Assembly: GCF_964340395.1 (NCBI RefSeq)
Contig: NC_135556.1
Span: 22,138,223 to 22,202,222, forward strand
Length of the DNA stretch: 64,000 nucleotides
Source of the DNA: Glandiceps talaboti
Taxonomy: Eukaryota > Hemichordata > Enteropneusta > Spengelidae
Direction of reading: 5' to 3'
Positions 14,153 through 27,858 of this stretch are shown here, piece by piece. The number at the start of each line of letters is the position of its first letter. Position 1 is the stretch's first letter. The position numbers and the translations under genes are program-made. The notes under the pieces were generated by a model. The model worked only from the letters and a program-made list of their open reading frames with translations. It was not told the DNA's origin and ran no database searches.

Positions 14153-14600
14153 CCCCCCCCCCCCAGCTTGTTATATTTACATAATTAACAAATGACAACC
14201 CCCATCCTCCAAACCCTGCTCCCAGGCTGTTACATAGACGTCAACAAAAAGAGCACGACTAAACCCCCCACCCCACCCCACCCCACCCCATCCCCCCAGT
14301 CTTCAGTTCCTTCAGTTTTCTTCTTTTTTTAGTATCGGTGCTCTAAAATTCTATAAATATATCTTGCTCATCATATTAATATACACAAATCTACATTTCA
14401 TTATATATAGGCTCAAGAGAAATGATGCATTCAAACAAGAAAGAGACATCGAACCCAACCTAACCTAACCTCATGTCAATATATTAACAGATAAACTGAC
14501 ATATCAATTTCCTCCCCACCCTTCCTCACCACCTCCACCCTACCTCATCCACGTTAACATTAATTTCAACAAGTAAAGACACCCATCCCCACCCCATCCG
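14153..14600. repeat. C-rich region with C12 and (CCCCA)n
   Basis: C12 at 14153-14164 and (CCCCA)n at 14264-14297, followed by scattered CCCCACCC, CCTCACCACC and CATCC patches. The minus strand is quadruplex-prone. The AACCTAACCTAACC stretch near 14456 is short and not a telomere array. Confidence 0.8.
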
Positions 14601-15403
14601 TCTTAAAACTGGATGTATTCAATAAAATTTCATGAGAATTTACAGTATATAGTCTGGCCAATTTTCCTTGCTTTGAGGCTAAAAACATTAACAGGGTATG
14701 TCCAAACAAGCTAGTGCTGTAATGGAAATACATTATTTACCCCTGGGGCATCAACATGAAATCAAGCCATAATAGGAACAAAAATACATCTAAAAGCAGA
14801 CTATAGCATTAAAAAAATGGTAATATGATTTTTATTTGATGACGATATCATTCCATTTCTTGTATTTATTTGATTAGCAAGATGATACATGTGATTCCGA
14901 TTACTAAAAGACTATTAATAGATCTTGCTGGAAGATTTTCTATCATGTGGTGGATCGGATTTTACCATCTCAGAAATCATCTCAATGCATTGCATTTACT
15001 GAAACCACACATCTGATAAAGGAAGACATAATATTTCAAATGTCAGCGTGTAAGATAAGTATTCAATCAATCTCAAAGCTTTCCCCTGATACATAAGATA
15101 ACATTCCACACTGGAATTTGGTTTTATTTTTGTATAATCATTCAAGGCAATTATAATATGGGATCCAATGTCGGGCCTCACTTATAGTTGTTCACAACAT
15201 CCACCAACTGGGATATTTAATATGTCAGGCACAATCGAGGATATTTTAAATACTTTGAACAAATAATTTTTCTAAAGTGCTACATGTACACACGTTATTT
15301 TTTCCTTCATTTTTTCAGAAATATATATATGCAAATGTGTTGTTGAGATGGTAATGATTAGTCAGTTCATACTGTAATTTGTTTAATTGACAAGTATCAA
15401 TGC

Positions 15404-15505
15404 AATAATCAATCAATTGCTCAATCAATCAATAAATCAATTGGTCTATCAATCAATCAATTGCTCAATCAATCAATCACGATCAATCAGTCAATCAATC
15501 AATTC
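15404..15505. repeat. (AATC)n degenerate tetranucleotide tract
   Basis: CAATCAATCAAT-type repeats interrupted by TTGCTC and TTGGTCTATC. Imperfect. Confidence 0.9.
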
Positions 15506-16950
15506 AAATAAACCCGCAACATATCAATCGCTTTTGTTGTATTAACACTTGACTTGCTATCTGAGATTCTGTGAGGATTTCTAATATAGAATTGTAACTG
15601 TGTCTAACAATGTACTAGGTATGAAACTAATGTGTTGTAAATCAAGAGAGAGAAAAAAACCCCAGTATGTGTAGTTTGTATGAATGTGTATATAATCACT
15701 GAACTATTGGCATCTATCAACATTAATGACTAAATACTAGAAGTAGCTTACAGAAAGAAGATTAACTCGTAACTCTCATCTAAACACCTTCTATTTACCT
15801 TTACAGTATTAGCACTACATGTTAAAATATTGTTTTCTGATGAAATATGGACAAATTGTCAGCTTTTATTGTTAGTATGAATGTATACAGTGGTAAAGTA
15901 AATTGACTAAGTTATGGTCTTGTAGTAATCTAAATCTTGAGAGGGTTGTAAGCAATTTTTTTTTAGGTAATGGGAAAATAGTTATAAATATGTATATTGA
16001 ATATCTGATATTCACTTCAGATACACTGCATAAGTATTACTTGATAGGAGTCGAGTCATTTTTTTTGTAGGTGTTTGTTGTGAGGTAATGAAGAAACTTT
16101 TTTTGCTGTTTGTAGATGCATATTTCTGATTTTCAGTTGGGTATAAACTGCACAATTTTTTAATTATATTTATCAGTTTTTTTGTAACTTTGTTTTCAGG
16201 TAAAGAAATTAATTTTATTGTAATTGTGAATATTTTATTGTCATTTGGGATAAGCTGCATTGAGTTTTTCAAAACATAAGCTTTTTTGCTGTAGGAAAAA
16301 TGCCACTATGCTGATTTTCATCCGCAGGAGTTTTAATAGTTACAGGATGAATAACAGTGAGGTGACTGGGAGGGGTCATAGGTCAACTGAAGATCATGTC
16401 ATTCACTTTAATCTCTGCTGTAGGTCTTCAGGTATAGTTTTATAGCTCTTACAAGGTTTTTTTACTCGCACTACATCCATGTGGTTTCTTTGAAGCGGAA
16501 ACAGCTCACTTTACACTTCACGTACACAGTGCTGAAGGGAAGGAAAGGCATGGCAGGACAGAGTAATGCTTTGCTAGCTACTTATTTGTGCTTGGTTAAC
16601 GCAAGTTGACTTTTTGTGGAACAGCTCAGTTACGGAGTTTGGAAACCCTGACTTAAGTTAGTGTTGTGTCTGTGGAGTGCCACACAAGGACTATGTTTGC
16701 ACGCATCACTGACACCAATTCAGTTATATTACCAGTGCTGTAAAAGTGTCTGGCTAAGTACACATTTACCTTTCAATTTGCAGAGGAGCATGCTAAAGAA
16801 AAGAAGCAGGAGCCACCCCTTAATTCACCCACAGTTATTCTCTCCAATGTTACTATAATCTCTATTCAGCTTAAGTTGTACCTGAAAAGAAACTATTGTG
16901 TCACCTGCATTCAAAATTGGATCTCTCAGCGCCACCAAACTTTATTCCAG

Positions 16951-17030
16951 ATTTGATTTAATTTGATTTGATTAGAATGATTTGGTCTGGCATATGATTG
17001 ATATATGATATGATATGATATGATTTCATT
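16951..17030. repeat. (GATTT)n/(GATAT)n pentanucleotide tract
   Basis: ATTTGATTTAATTTG decays into ATATGATATGATATG. Low complexity. Confidence 0.85.
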
Positions 17031-18251
17031 TTCATAAGGGAGTAACAGGTGTAAGATTACCATTAATCATGGTTACAAATATGACATATATGAAATCTTA
17101 CAGGAAAGTGAGATTGATTGTACAGTATTACATAAAACCTTGGATATAATATGCCACTTGTAAATCTCCAGAATTACCTCACGTTATGCTGACACCTGGA
17201 TTGACTAATGGCCTCTCTTGTTTGAATAACTTACCATTAATCTTGGCTGAACGACTGCTGTAAGTTTCCCAGGGCGGGGTATAAAACATGCCGAGAGATA
17301 GAGTGCGGGCTTTGCCAGGGACAAGTACTAATTATGTAACATAGTTGTAGTATTGTGGCTAAAGCTTTACTAGCATTGTTAGTCTTGCTCTTAGGGCCAA
17401 CAATACACTGAATGTGACCATAGACCTTACACAAAGGTCCATGACTGGATTCCAAATCTCCTTGGCAAATAGTCTATGTGCAAGTATTCAACACCCATAA
17501 CAACACACAAATAGACCAAATGGTTTGCTTAATTTGCCGACACCCTTCTAAGTCAACTAATAACAGCACTGATTTCCCACCCTGTTTTTTTCAAGTGTTC
17601 ACAAGACCCTTGTCACGTTTTTGTATCTCATTCACGGCTTTTATCCGACTCTTCATTTCGCATCTCAACTCTAAATCGTTAAACACCATCTGTTTGATTG
17701 TTTGCACGTACAATGTCAATTTCACCCACTGTTTAATAACTATACACCTTAAGTATCTTCAACATACAATTCAGTATTTACATTTATTTACTTTCTCCCG
17801 ATGAATTTCAATGAATTTTTTTTTCCTTTATTTTTTTCTTTTATCTACTATTTCGCCTTCAAATTATACAGCTATTAAGATCTAAAAATAAGATGGATAG
17901 GAGAAAAAGTAATTTTGATGAATGATCTAATGACAATAATTTAGTTTATAATACAAATCAGATGAGGTGTCACCTCTGTATATATTTCATTGCCGATGAT
18001 GACGGGCGTGATAGAGTAAGTGCACAATGAACTAAGTTGAAGGTCATGCATTTGTATCCTAATAAGACAAGACCGCTGTAGACGGCAATTATATTAATAT
18101 TACAGTAACTGCACAGCATTTTCAACTTTCCAAGGATTGCCTTTTTTTTTCAATTTAACTCATTACTTTGAGGTATGGCCTCTTGTAAGGACTTTGATTA
18201 ATGATAGCATCTTTTACTCATTCTTTAGTCCCTGTGTCTCCTAACATCATT

Positions 18252-18265
18252 GTAACCATGGTAAC
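18252..18265. promoter_or_regulatory. X-box-like palindrome (RFX-type)
   Basis: GTAACCATGGTAAC, a perfect 14-bp palindrome. Confidence 0.45.
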
Positions 18266-19310
18266 GTCATGTTCAGAGTACTAGTAGTTGGCATGCCCCC
18301 GGGGCATTCAATCACAAATTCTGTTCGCCATTTCAATCACTTCCATTTTCTACTCCTTTTATATTCAAGTCATTTTATATATATATATATACATTTAGAT
18401 CTGATTTCTTGCTAATCAGCTAATACAAGTTACAACTCGCAGACAATCGTCTTTTCTTCTTTTTATAATACCTTGTAGTTTGCAATCTTAGAATAACATT
18501 AGGTTTGGGGGATCACTGTAATTCCTAGATGTCAGATCTATAAATTATGATACTATGTGTGGTATGTGCTTGTGTTACATTCCTATTAGGCCTAACAAAA
18601 AAAAATTGTGTTGTTCCAATTACGATTAATTTTAGAATAGATGATGTAGGTAGATTTTTTATTTTATTTTTTTAATATTTGTTTTCCATATGTTTATGTA
18701 TAGTTCAGGTAGTTATGTTTTCAGTTGTTTTTCATATATGGTCTCTGTGTTATTGGTTTCTTCTCATCAGATGTACAGCCATTACAGATTGGAAGCACAG
18801 TTTTATATTGTTTTTTTTAAGTTGATGTCAGTTTCCGGATCCACTATTCCTTGTGAGACTTCACAATTATTGCAATTTTATCACTTTTTTCTTGAATACG
18901 TAAAAAAAGTTTAGGGTCAGTAGTGAAAACTGGGTAGGGTTGAGTAACCGGAACCAAACAATTTTTTTTAGGCCTTGCATAGTCGACTTCAACCTATTCC
19001 CTGTCTAGACATTTTTCACTGCAGTGATGGGTTTTATGAACAGAAATATCTCATTGATTGGGGACAAAAAACTGCACAGTCACGAACTAAAGTTCTAACT
19101 GACAGAAAACTTTTGACGAACGATTTGCTCTAGGCAACCAAATTTTCACACAAATAGTTGGTTTTATGAAGAACACGAATAGGATCAAAATATATCAATA
19201 AAAAATAACACCACAACAAAGTCACAACTCCACACTTTTCAAAGTAAAATGTTTAACTGTGATAAAAAAATTCACATGAAAAGTCACCACTGCATATTTT
19301 AAACAGTTTT

Positions 19311-19660
19311 TTAAAAGCTGGACTACCTGACACTGAAATGTTTTTTGAAACTGTTCTGTCAGTGTTAATGAATTACTCAATATTGTACACCCTGCATGTA
19401 ATGAAACAACTGTGTTCAAAATGCATTTGTGTAGTATAGTGCAATATATCCAATCACATTGGTTTTTTGGGTCCATACCCTAAAATCAGCACCCCAATGA
19501 ATCACAATTTCAACTTATTACTATACTACTTACAGATAAAACAGACCTCTAATTAACATGTACAGTGACTAATCATTGGTATTTTAACAATTTTCAGTGA
19601 CTATATTTTTGGGTGTCGGATCCAAAAAAGTATCACCCCAATTACAGCTAGTGCAGCTTT
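19311..19660. mobile_element. MITE-like element, copy B
   Basis: The left end TTAA then AAGCTGGACTACCTGACACT matches the terminal repeat with a few changes. The right end is ATTACAGCTAGTGCAGCTTT. The interior shares GGGTCCATACC, AAATCAGC, CAGATAAAACAGACC and GGTATTTTAACAATTTTCAG with the other copies. About 350 bp, non-coding. Confidence 0.65.
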
Positions 19661-20100
19661 CAAAACAGCAGTAAAAAGATATTTTGTATAGAGTGATAAG
19701 ACAAGTAGCTCGAAGCCATACCTTCAGTTCACACTTTGATTAACAAATATTACTACTGCATGGAAATACTAGCCTTCAACAGACCATGAAATAATAATGT
19801 TACAAGTATATAGTACATCATTATTACTACATACATTTGTATTAACCAATAAATCTTTATTTTCATGTGATTTTCTGTCCACATTAAATTATGATGTAGC
19901 TGTCTTCATGCTTAGATTTTATATTCACCGTAAGGATGAATGCATTTTCGGTTCAAATACGCAAGATTTCACTTGATGTAATTTGAAGAGAGTATTATCA
20001 CTTCGGCTTACACTGAATTTGAAAATAATACATCCTACAATATTTGTAAAGAACAGAATTCTACCTAAATACACAAAACCCACTAAAATCCTATGATCAC

Positions 20101-20279
20101 CAGAATGTAACTGTGTTTAATACCCTTATCTGGTTCATTTTCCAATATTTATTCAAAACACACAAACAAAACGTGTGTGGTTACCATGTGGTAATCAGAA
20201 TGTAACAATGTTTTTACATCTCCTTACCTGGTTCATTTTCCAATATCTACTCACAAAACACAAACAAAACTTGTTTATA
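20101..20279. repeat. 95-bp diverged tandem duplication
   Basis: CAGAATGTAAC starts both copies (20101 and 20196), and both carry CTGGTTCATTTTCCAATAT and ACACAAACAAAAC. The second copy has an incidental splice-like pair on the minus strand. Confidence 0.9.
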
Positions 20280-21142
20280 ACATTTCTTTTCAAGTTTAAC
20301 GTCCTGCATTCACAGCAGTCATTACCTAATTGTCAAACTGAATGTACCAATGTGTTTGTAACTGAATGTGGACACTATTAACTCTAATTGCATTCCCCTC
20401 CTTTATACAATTTAACACTATTGTTTTCCCTGTCTGCAATAACAACACCATTGGGTGTACCACAGAATTGCTGATTATGCAACCACCCTGGGACATCATT
20501 GTTACACTTCTACAAGTCAAATTACACAATGTCTACCTATCACATCACTGAAAGCCACAGTCTATAGGTTCTAGTATCTGCCCGACTCCTTACGTTCTTT
20601 GCTACCTATCTACACCCACTAGAATGTAGATTCTAGTAATCTAAATCAGATTAAGTGAAAATGTAATAGACTTTGGAGATTTCGACTTGGCTGTGCTATA
20701 CAGCAGTTTTTTAGAGGCTTATATGCCTTTCAGTGCAATGATAAACCGATTACACAGATTAGGCAATGGCATCACTATGTAGCTATCCAATTAAGACTAT
20801 GGCTTCTAAGTACAAGGGAGGGGCCAAGACATGTGTGAATGAAATATTAGCAGACAGACATCAAAATAATTTACTCAATCAATTACATACACAAAATAAT
20901 ACATTGAAATATATAACCACATAAAAGCAATAACTACCCATTATAAATAATTGAATATTTAGGGTAAATTTTACTATCTTGGACTCCTGGGTTTCTTTTT
21001 ATTTTGTTGAATATACTCTTTTTCTATGGTCTCTTTTCATTTTCCTACATGGTATCAGTTTCAATTTCATTAATTCCGACCTCTAGAATTTTAACTAGGT
21101 TTTATTTTCATCAAGCTGATTTTTCGCAAATCAGTTTCACTG

Positions 21143-21175
21143 ATTAATTAATTAATTAATTAATTAATTAATTAA
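21143..21175. repeat. (ATTA)n tetranucleotide tract
   Basis: Eight perfect ATTA/TTAA units, self-complementary. Confidence 0.97.
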
Positions 21176-22352
21176 GCTTACATGCCACTAACTGGTAGAT
21201 TACGATTAAACATTGTGAACAGTTTATGGTTCCACATCACATCACATCAATACTATTTTAAAACAGGAAGAAATAAATATTGGTAAAAGCTTGTAGACTG
21301 TCACCAAAGTTTGTTTTTTAAAAATAAAAACGAGTACAAAATGACTTATACATTGGTTTATGATTGTTGATAATTGTTAATGTAAACTCTATAAGTTAGA
21401 TTAACTTTTTGAAATAAATGCATTGATCATACACAAATGAAAGGGCAAACTTTCGTTTTGGAAGAAAAATATCAACTGGGAAATCAAACGAAATATTGAT
21501 CATATTATATACAAGACAACCATCTGACAGGAAGCAAAGGGGACTTAGATATGTTTGTTAACTGATATCACATGTATATTTGTCCATCTGAGATGATTGA
21601 CATTACATACATGTGTATCCTATAGTATAACCTGTCATGGCTTAAAACAAGAAAAATATGGATTTTTATCATTCAGAGAAAAAAATTCATGTTCACTAAA
21701 ATTTGTCTCTGTAATTCAAAACCTGACTTAACTGCTAACAACTGAACAATAATGAAATATGAGCTTAATTATGTAGCAATCATTTCAGATAAGTGCATTA
21801 CAAAATATAATGGATATCTTCAGATAACTGTCAGTTACGCTTCTCACTACAAAAAAATGACAAATATATAGAAACATAATCTATACTAGTGATTCTTGTC
21901 AGATCGGATGACTGATAGCGTAGAGGCATATAAAATTCACATCAGCCATCATATTATACAAGTACATTGTGACAGCATACAGGTTATTACTACTAGCCAC
22001 TGCTAATAAATATGGAAATAGAGTTTTCTAATACATGATTGAGTTATTATCTGATAGTAAAATGAGATTTGATCGAGAGATACGGCATGATATCATATTC
22101 TCTACTATTTAGTATTCAGGCTCATAATGACTATGTAAGTGCCAATAAAGGCTACAAGTACTACTAGCAGTTCTGATAACTTGTTACAGTAATGTGTTTT
22201 TCTCATAATAAATTAGTTTCATGACTCATTCGTCCATTCATATGGTGATATTTTTCACACAAATCCATGGGGTCCATTTTTAATATCGTGTTCATTTTGT
22301 AACTAACATGTCAGAATTGCATTTGTGTGAGTCACTGTGTGTTAGTGTATTA

Positions 22353-22571
<219 letters not shown>

Positions 22572-22637
22572 TTCATATGAATGTAAGTGTCTCACTGGAG
22601 AGAACAGTGCTCAATGCAAATATTAATAGCAGAGCAT

Positions 22638-22704
22638 TATAGACTTAATTCAAAAGAATAAGTAACGACTCATTAGATCCTTATTCTTTTGAATTAAGTC
22701 TATA
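22638..22704. repeat. Perfect 25-bp inverted repeat (hairpin)
   Basis: Arms 22638-22662 and 22680-22704 are exact reverse complements (core AGACTTAATTCAAAAGAATA), with a 17-base loop. The right arm runs into a short AT tract, and a very long AT tract lies 65 bp to the left. It could be a foldback element or a mobile-element terminus. Confidence 0.9.
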
Positions 22705-23136
22705 TATATATATTAAATTTCAAATTGAGAAATCAAAGTTCTGCTGAGATTTTTGGTGTGAGAAATAGAAATACATGGAGCTTGTAGAAATACCTACAGT
22801 ATTTCTGAACACATTACACTTTTACGGACTAAACAAACGAGACTTATTTAATATTCATTTTTTTTTATAAAAGATTTTAAACCACTGGTAACTGAGAAGT
22901 AGAATTCTGGTATAACAATAAATGGTTACTTACATGTAAATCTTACAACACAAAGTTCTGAAACCTTAAACAGATATCTGTTAATTATGGAGAATTTTGG
23001 TTTACAGTACCTACTGCTTACTGTTAGCTCTATAAATACTTTCAGAGCACATGTGGTGTTATCAGTTCACAATCAGAAAGGTAGCTGATGCAAATGAAAC
23101 AAGGACATGACAGAAATAACCCCACCTACATTGCAG

Positions 23137-23191
23137 CATGCAAGGAGCTATCAAGGAGTACCTACTTCACAAGGGAAACAGAAGTGAGCTG
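23137..23191 (+). CDS. Candidate plus-strand exon or coding relic
   Basis: Acceptor CCCCACCTACATTGCAG is followed by 55 bases and donor CTG|GTGAGC. One frame gives MQGAIKEYLLHKGNRSEL after one base, ending in phase 0. A second frame gives CKELSRSTYFTRETEVS. That second frame also runs upstream from an ATG at 23090 to a TGA just past the donor, about 35 codons in all. Two open frames mean the frame cannot be decided. It could be an exon or the remnant of a mobile-element gene. No family is recognised. Confidence 0.25.
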
Positions 23192-25160
23192 GTGAGCACT
23201 GAGTGCAACCACAATTCATATAACTATACTGATATGATCAAAAAGCCATGAAAGTGTACAAGACATGATCATTAATGTATGGACACGACATCACTAAAAG
23301 TACACCTATTACAGTTATAGTATAGTTGTTACCTGACTGGGTTGACTAATGTAGTGTTGATATCTTTACAATTATATGAACTTTACAATGAGGATATATC
23401 ACAGGGATAACTATTAAACCCGGAGTATAATAAACAGGTATAAACTAGTTTGTAAAAGGCCTGTAATGTTCATTATTTTTTATGTTTTTGACATCAGTTG
23501 ACATATAAAACGGTGACTTGTAAGACGAGAAAGAGAGCTATGTGATTTGTCAGACCGCAATTATTTATCAAATATCCTGAATTGAAATTAGCAGCTGAAA
23601 ATGTTCAAACATAGGCACTGCTTCCAATGTAAACACTGCATTGGTATATTTTCTTTTCTTTTATAATGGTGACAACTGTACATGGATCTATACTCATAAC
23701 ACATGGTGAACTCTTCATCAAATATTAAACATTTATACATGTACAATACATTATTGACAAAACTATGTCTATCTTTGGTTTAATAGTCAAAATATCAGGG
23801 GGTCACTGAACCCAATTCATACCAACAGTAATATTAACATGATAATATCAAACTATAAAATTTGTTTTAACGATTTAACTAATATTGAGACATATAAAAT
23901 CAAATAAAATATTTATACTCGAGGACTTTTTTCTTTCATTCTGAGGTGACCATATTTTATCAAGGGAGGTTTGTGTGATAATCTCAAAGGTCTACTTGTC
24001 TGTTGTTGAATTGTAACACAAGTAATATAATCTCAATGCTATATGATAATTGTTGACACAATAATATTGTTTTTAGTCAGTTCTTCAGAGAGGGGAATTA
24101 TAAATTCATCACACTGTACTGTGTACATTCATGGAAGGGTGTGTGGTAAAGTTAGAAGAAAGAGGCATGACGAGAATAGAACTGACAAATTGGAAAGAAT
24201 TCTGGATATATGGGGAAATCCTTAGTATCATTACTACTGAACTGCTAGTAATAGGTGTGTGTGTGTGTGGTAGATCTATATCATGTCCTCCATTTTTGTG
24301 GTAACCGTGGTAACATGCCACCGAACCCAAGCAGTACATTCCATATATTCATGGATTGTAACTAAAAGACTATTTCTACATGGTTAATGATGTGTATCAT
24401 GTACATCTACATCATTCTGTTTGTCTGTCTTTCCCTTCCCAACACCCCTCTCATGTTAGACCCCCATCCCCACCCCTTACTATTTCATGTTATATTACAC
24501 ATTTACGAACCTCTTAAATAAACTGGACACACATGGGTTCTTTCTCTACACCTGTTTGGCAGTAAAAACATGTCCATATGATGTTTGAAAAATAAATTCT
24601 GTTTCCAAAATTGACAATATATGCATTATCTACCACACGTTATCTCTATTCTCTATTTCCCTTGTTGATATCTATCTACTTTAGTGTGGCTGTACAGTGA
24701 TGGAAATACCAGACATTAAAATGAAGTACACATCATGGCTCCTGAAACTCCACAGCAATAATAGGTATTTCTCTTGTACAGACACTCAGAGAATAAAATG
24801 AGATTTTCCACTTTTTTATGATTTCATGTGCTACTCTACTCTTAGGATTAGTGCGTGTAATATTAATGGTACTCATTCTATTATGATGACTGTATATCTG
24901 TCACATTATTTCCAGACATCATGTTTTATTATCTATGGCACCAGTTAACTCAATGTCACTGTAATAACCCTAACGGTTTCATTTATAAATAAGTAATGAA
25001 AAATTAAATTAGGAAGGCTTTTTACTGAATAATTCAGTGGCTATGTGGCCAAGGCAAGGAAAGTGGTGTAATGATTGCATAGTTAATGGGTCTATAGGGA
25101 ACTTAAAGGTATTGTGTAGGTCTGTCTTTTAGGATGCTTTGTACTCGGCTATGAACTCTG
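23192..25160. other. Mostly unique DNA, no supported gene
   Basis: The 60-codon frame at 24043-24225 has a charged second half (RRKRHDENRTDKLERIL) after a possible acceptor TTCTTCAG, but no donor or homology is recognised. X-box-like site at 24301. Confidence 0.4.
24301..24314. promoter_or_regulatory. X-box-like palindrome (RFX-type)
   Basis: GTAACCGTGGTAAC, palindromic except at the centre. Confidence 0.4.
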
Positions 25161-25190
25161 TGAGTGTGTGTGTATGTATGTATGTATGTA

Positions 25191-25255
<65 letters not shown>

Positions 25256-25345
25256 ATGTATGTAATGTATGTATGTATGTATGTATGTATGTATGTATGT
25301 GCGTGCGTGCGTGCGTGCGTGCGTGCGTGTGTGTTTGCATGTGTG
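25161..25345. repeat. Compound (TGTA)n(TG)n(TATG)n(GCGT)n microsatellite
   Basis: Four motifs follow in order, ending with about seven GCGT units (25301-25327). All long frames here are artefacts of the repeat. Confidence 0.98.
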
Positions 25346-27774
25346 AGTGTTTTCAGGGTAGGAATCATTTTGTATATCTTCACATAACCTTAAGCTTCTC
25401 ACAAATACTTTTATTTATTTTTTTACAACAATGTTGCAATTGTCAGACCATTCAGCCAAAAAACCCCTCAACCACCAATCTTTTCTATTTCATTTTCCAT
25501 CATTTTTGTGTTTTCATGTCGGGTGAACAAATCAAAACTGTTTGTGTCATTATAAACAAACACACAAAAACAACTTTCTTTATTTTCAAATTCTGTTTTT
25601 ATGTTATTATTCTTATCAAGATATTCATCACACAGGTCCTCCAGACTTTTTTTCAAAATTCCACTCTAAATATATTTTAAATTCAAATGAAAACAATTAA
25701 AATATTTGCCCTATCTTTTACTTGATTCTATTCCTTAGGAGGCACAGTACACCTGTATTTCAGAATCTGTTTCTAGTTAATCATGTTTATTTAGGAGATT
25801 GAACTGTCATTATACATGGTGATACAAATATTTAGAGCACCAAAGGTGTTACACTATGTGTATAACAGACTGAATTTGACAAATGTAGTGGGTCAGAGGA
25901 CACAAGTGAAATATTAGTAATTTACAACTGTCAAATGTTTAAGTTTTATGTTGTCAGCCGTAACGTACCTCAGGTATGTCTACAGCCCACAATTTAGTTG
26001 TACATAAATACTTTTTAGATATAATTTTCAACCTGTGTTTCTTTTTGAAGTACAAGACCGTTTCTTTGTATTTGTAAAACATTTCTGTAAAAAGATTCAA
26101 TATATTTTCATGACCTTCTAAATGTCACTAAGTAAGTTTGGTGTCTATGGGTTGACAGTGAAAGTGACGTTCCTCTGTTGTCGTCTGAAAAATCTGAAAA
26201 TACATTTTCAGATTTTATAAATTTTTTTGTAAAGAAAACAATTTGGTATATCCTCCCTACTGGAAAGAATTCTATAAATTCTTATTGACCTTCAAAATAC
26301 TTTGGTTGAAATGAGTTGGTGTATATCATAGACATGAGGGTGAACGCACACATGGACTAATGTAATAGCCCCCTCCAGGCAATGCCTATTGGGAACTAAA
26401 AACTTATGCAAATCAAATGAAACATATTTTGATGAGTGTTAAAATATGAAAATTGTGAACTTACAATGGCAGTGTCACATGTCAAATTATTAAGACATTT
26501 TTATGAGTGTTCAAATATACAATATGAAAGTGAAATATAAGAACAACATAACAGTTTATGGTGTCAAACATAAAATATGAAAATACAACACAGGCAAAAT
26601 AATCAACACATTTTTTGATGTGTGTTAATTCCTATGGGAAATCCAAGACTAGCAAAGTAATTTGGTCAACACATTATTGTCTAATTATGAAGGACAGTGA
26701 CTGTGTTCATCTGGCCTTGCCCTTGTAACTTGAGGTCAGATGAGTATTATATAAGAATCACATAGCAGGAATGTGATACTACCAAGTTTGGAAATCCCGA
26801 CATCCTGACAGTGGTATGTGGTATATGTGGCATACTGTCAGTAATGTTTATGGTGTGCATGAACTGTCAACATTACTGTAAGACTACACCAACACCATAC
26901 TGATGTTGTCACAATACACATGTACAGTGTAATGATTATACACTATACACAAATCTAATGTTTTTGTTCTGATTTCCCTGATTATTGCATAATCTTTACA
27001 ATTGAATCTCTTCTAATGTGGCTTTGTAGTAATAAATAAAAGATTGCCTGTAAAGTGTTTCAAGTTAATCTAGTGCTATCCATGGCATTCAATTTCAACA
27101 TCTTCTTTGGGGGTAAAGAGTTCATTCAGAACTATGGGTAGATCTTGACTAATTTCACAAAATCTACTTTCTGGGAGTGCATAAACAAGGGTTACCCTCT
27201 AGATATATGAATTTGCAATTTATAGGAAATAACATATTTGATATAGCTTTCATATCTTGTACTGGGAATACCTACACACCATTTGTGAGGGAAAATTTGA
27301 GGAAATGACAAACATGATAAGTTTTCCCTGTCTCTCATCTCATGTACAAAGGTTTCTGAAACCAGTAAGGGATCACACCTGTTTGTCAGAAAGTGACAGG
27401 TTGGGTTGATACTACTACATTACAATAAAGCACACCAAAACAGTATGGTACTTCCATTGTAGCAGTGACATGACATGGCCACTTCCTGTGTGGTTTATTT
27501 ATAGATGCTAAACTACATCTACTGGTTGGCCCCTTGTCAAGGAGATTTGTGAATACAATTTTACAGTGTGGGAGTAGATGTTATGTTATGAATGAATAGT
27601 AATAACACCAAATGGTGCTATCATACATTGTAAAATCGACTTTGTACTCTATATTATGAAATATTATGTATATGAAATCTAGTCTGATATCTCTCTATAT
27701 CTTATGCTTTATTTTGTCAAGGAGTTTGTGAGGATCAAAGTAGACATTATGATAGTATATCACAAATATGATTA
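25346..27774. other. Unique AT-rich DNA, nothing recognised
   Basis: Only the short palindrome at 26189-26216 stands out. Several gtaag/cag coincidences give microexons of 11-16 bases that are not credible. Confidence 0.5.
26189..26216. repeat. Short perfect palindrome
   Basis: AAAATCTGAAAAT and its exact complement are separated by two bases. Small and possibly trivial in AT-rich DNA. Confidence 0.7.
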
Positions 27775-27858
27775 TGTGTGTGTGTGTGTGTGTCTGTCTG
27801 TCTGTACATACGTACGTACGTACGTACGTACGTACGTACGTACGTACGTACGTACGTA
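27775..27858. repeat. (TG)n(TCTG)n(ACGT)12 microsatellite
   Basis: TG and TCTG units switch at about 27807 to 12 uninterrupted self-complementary ACGT/CGTA units, giving a CpG every four bases. Confidence 0.98.

Noticed and set aside
14450-14475. Telomere-like AACCTAACCT repeat
   Set aside because: Fewer than three units, inside a C-rich patch.
17234-17256. 23-base minus-strand microexon (donor ATG|GTAAGT)
   Set aside because: Excellent donor but a weak acceptor and no phase partner; such pairs recur by chance.
20208-20246. Minus-strand 19-base microexon ending ACCAG|GTAAGG
   Set aside because: It sits in the second copy of a tandem duplication whose first copy lacks the donor.
25103-25680. 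Several frames up to 170 codons
   Set aside because: Built on TG/TATG/GCGT repeats and then AT-rich unique DNA.
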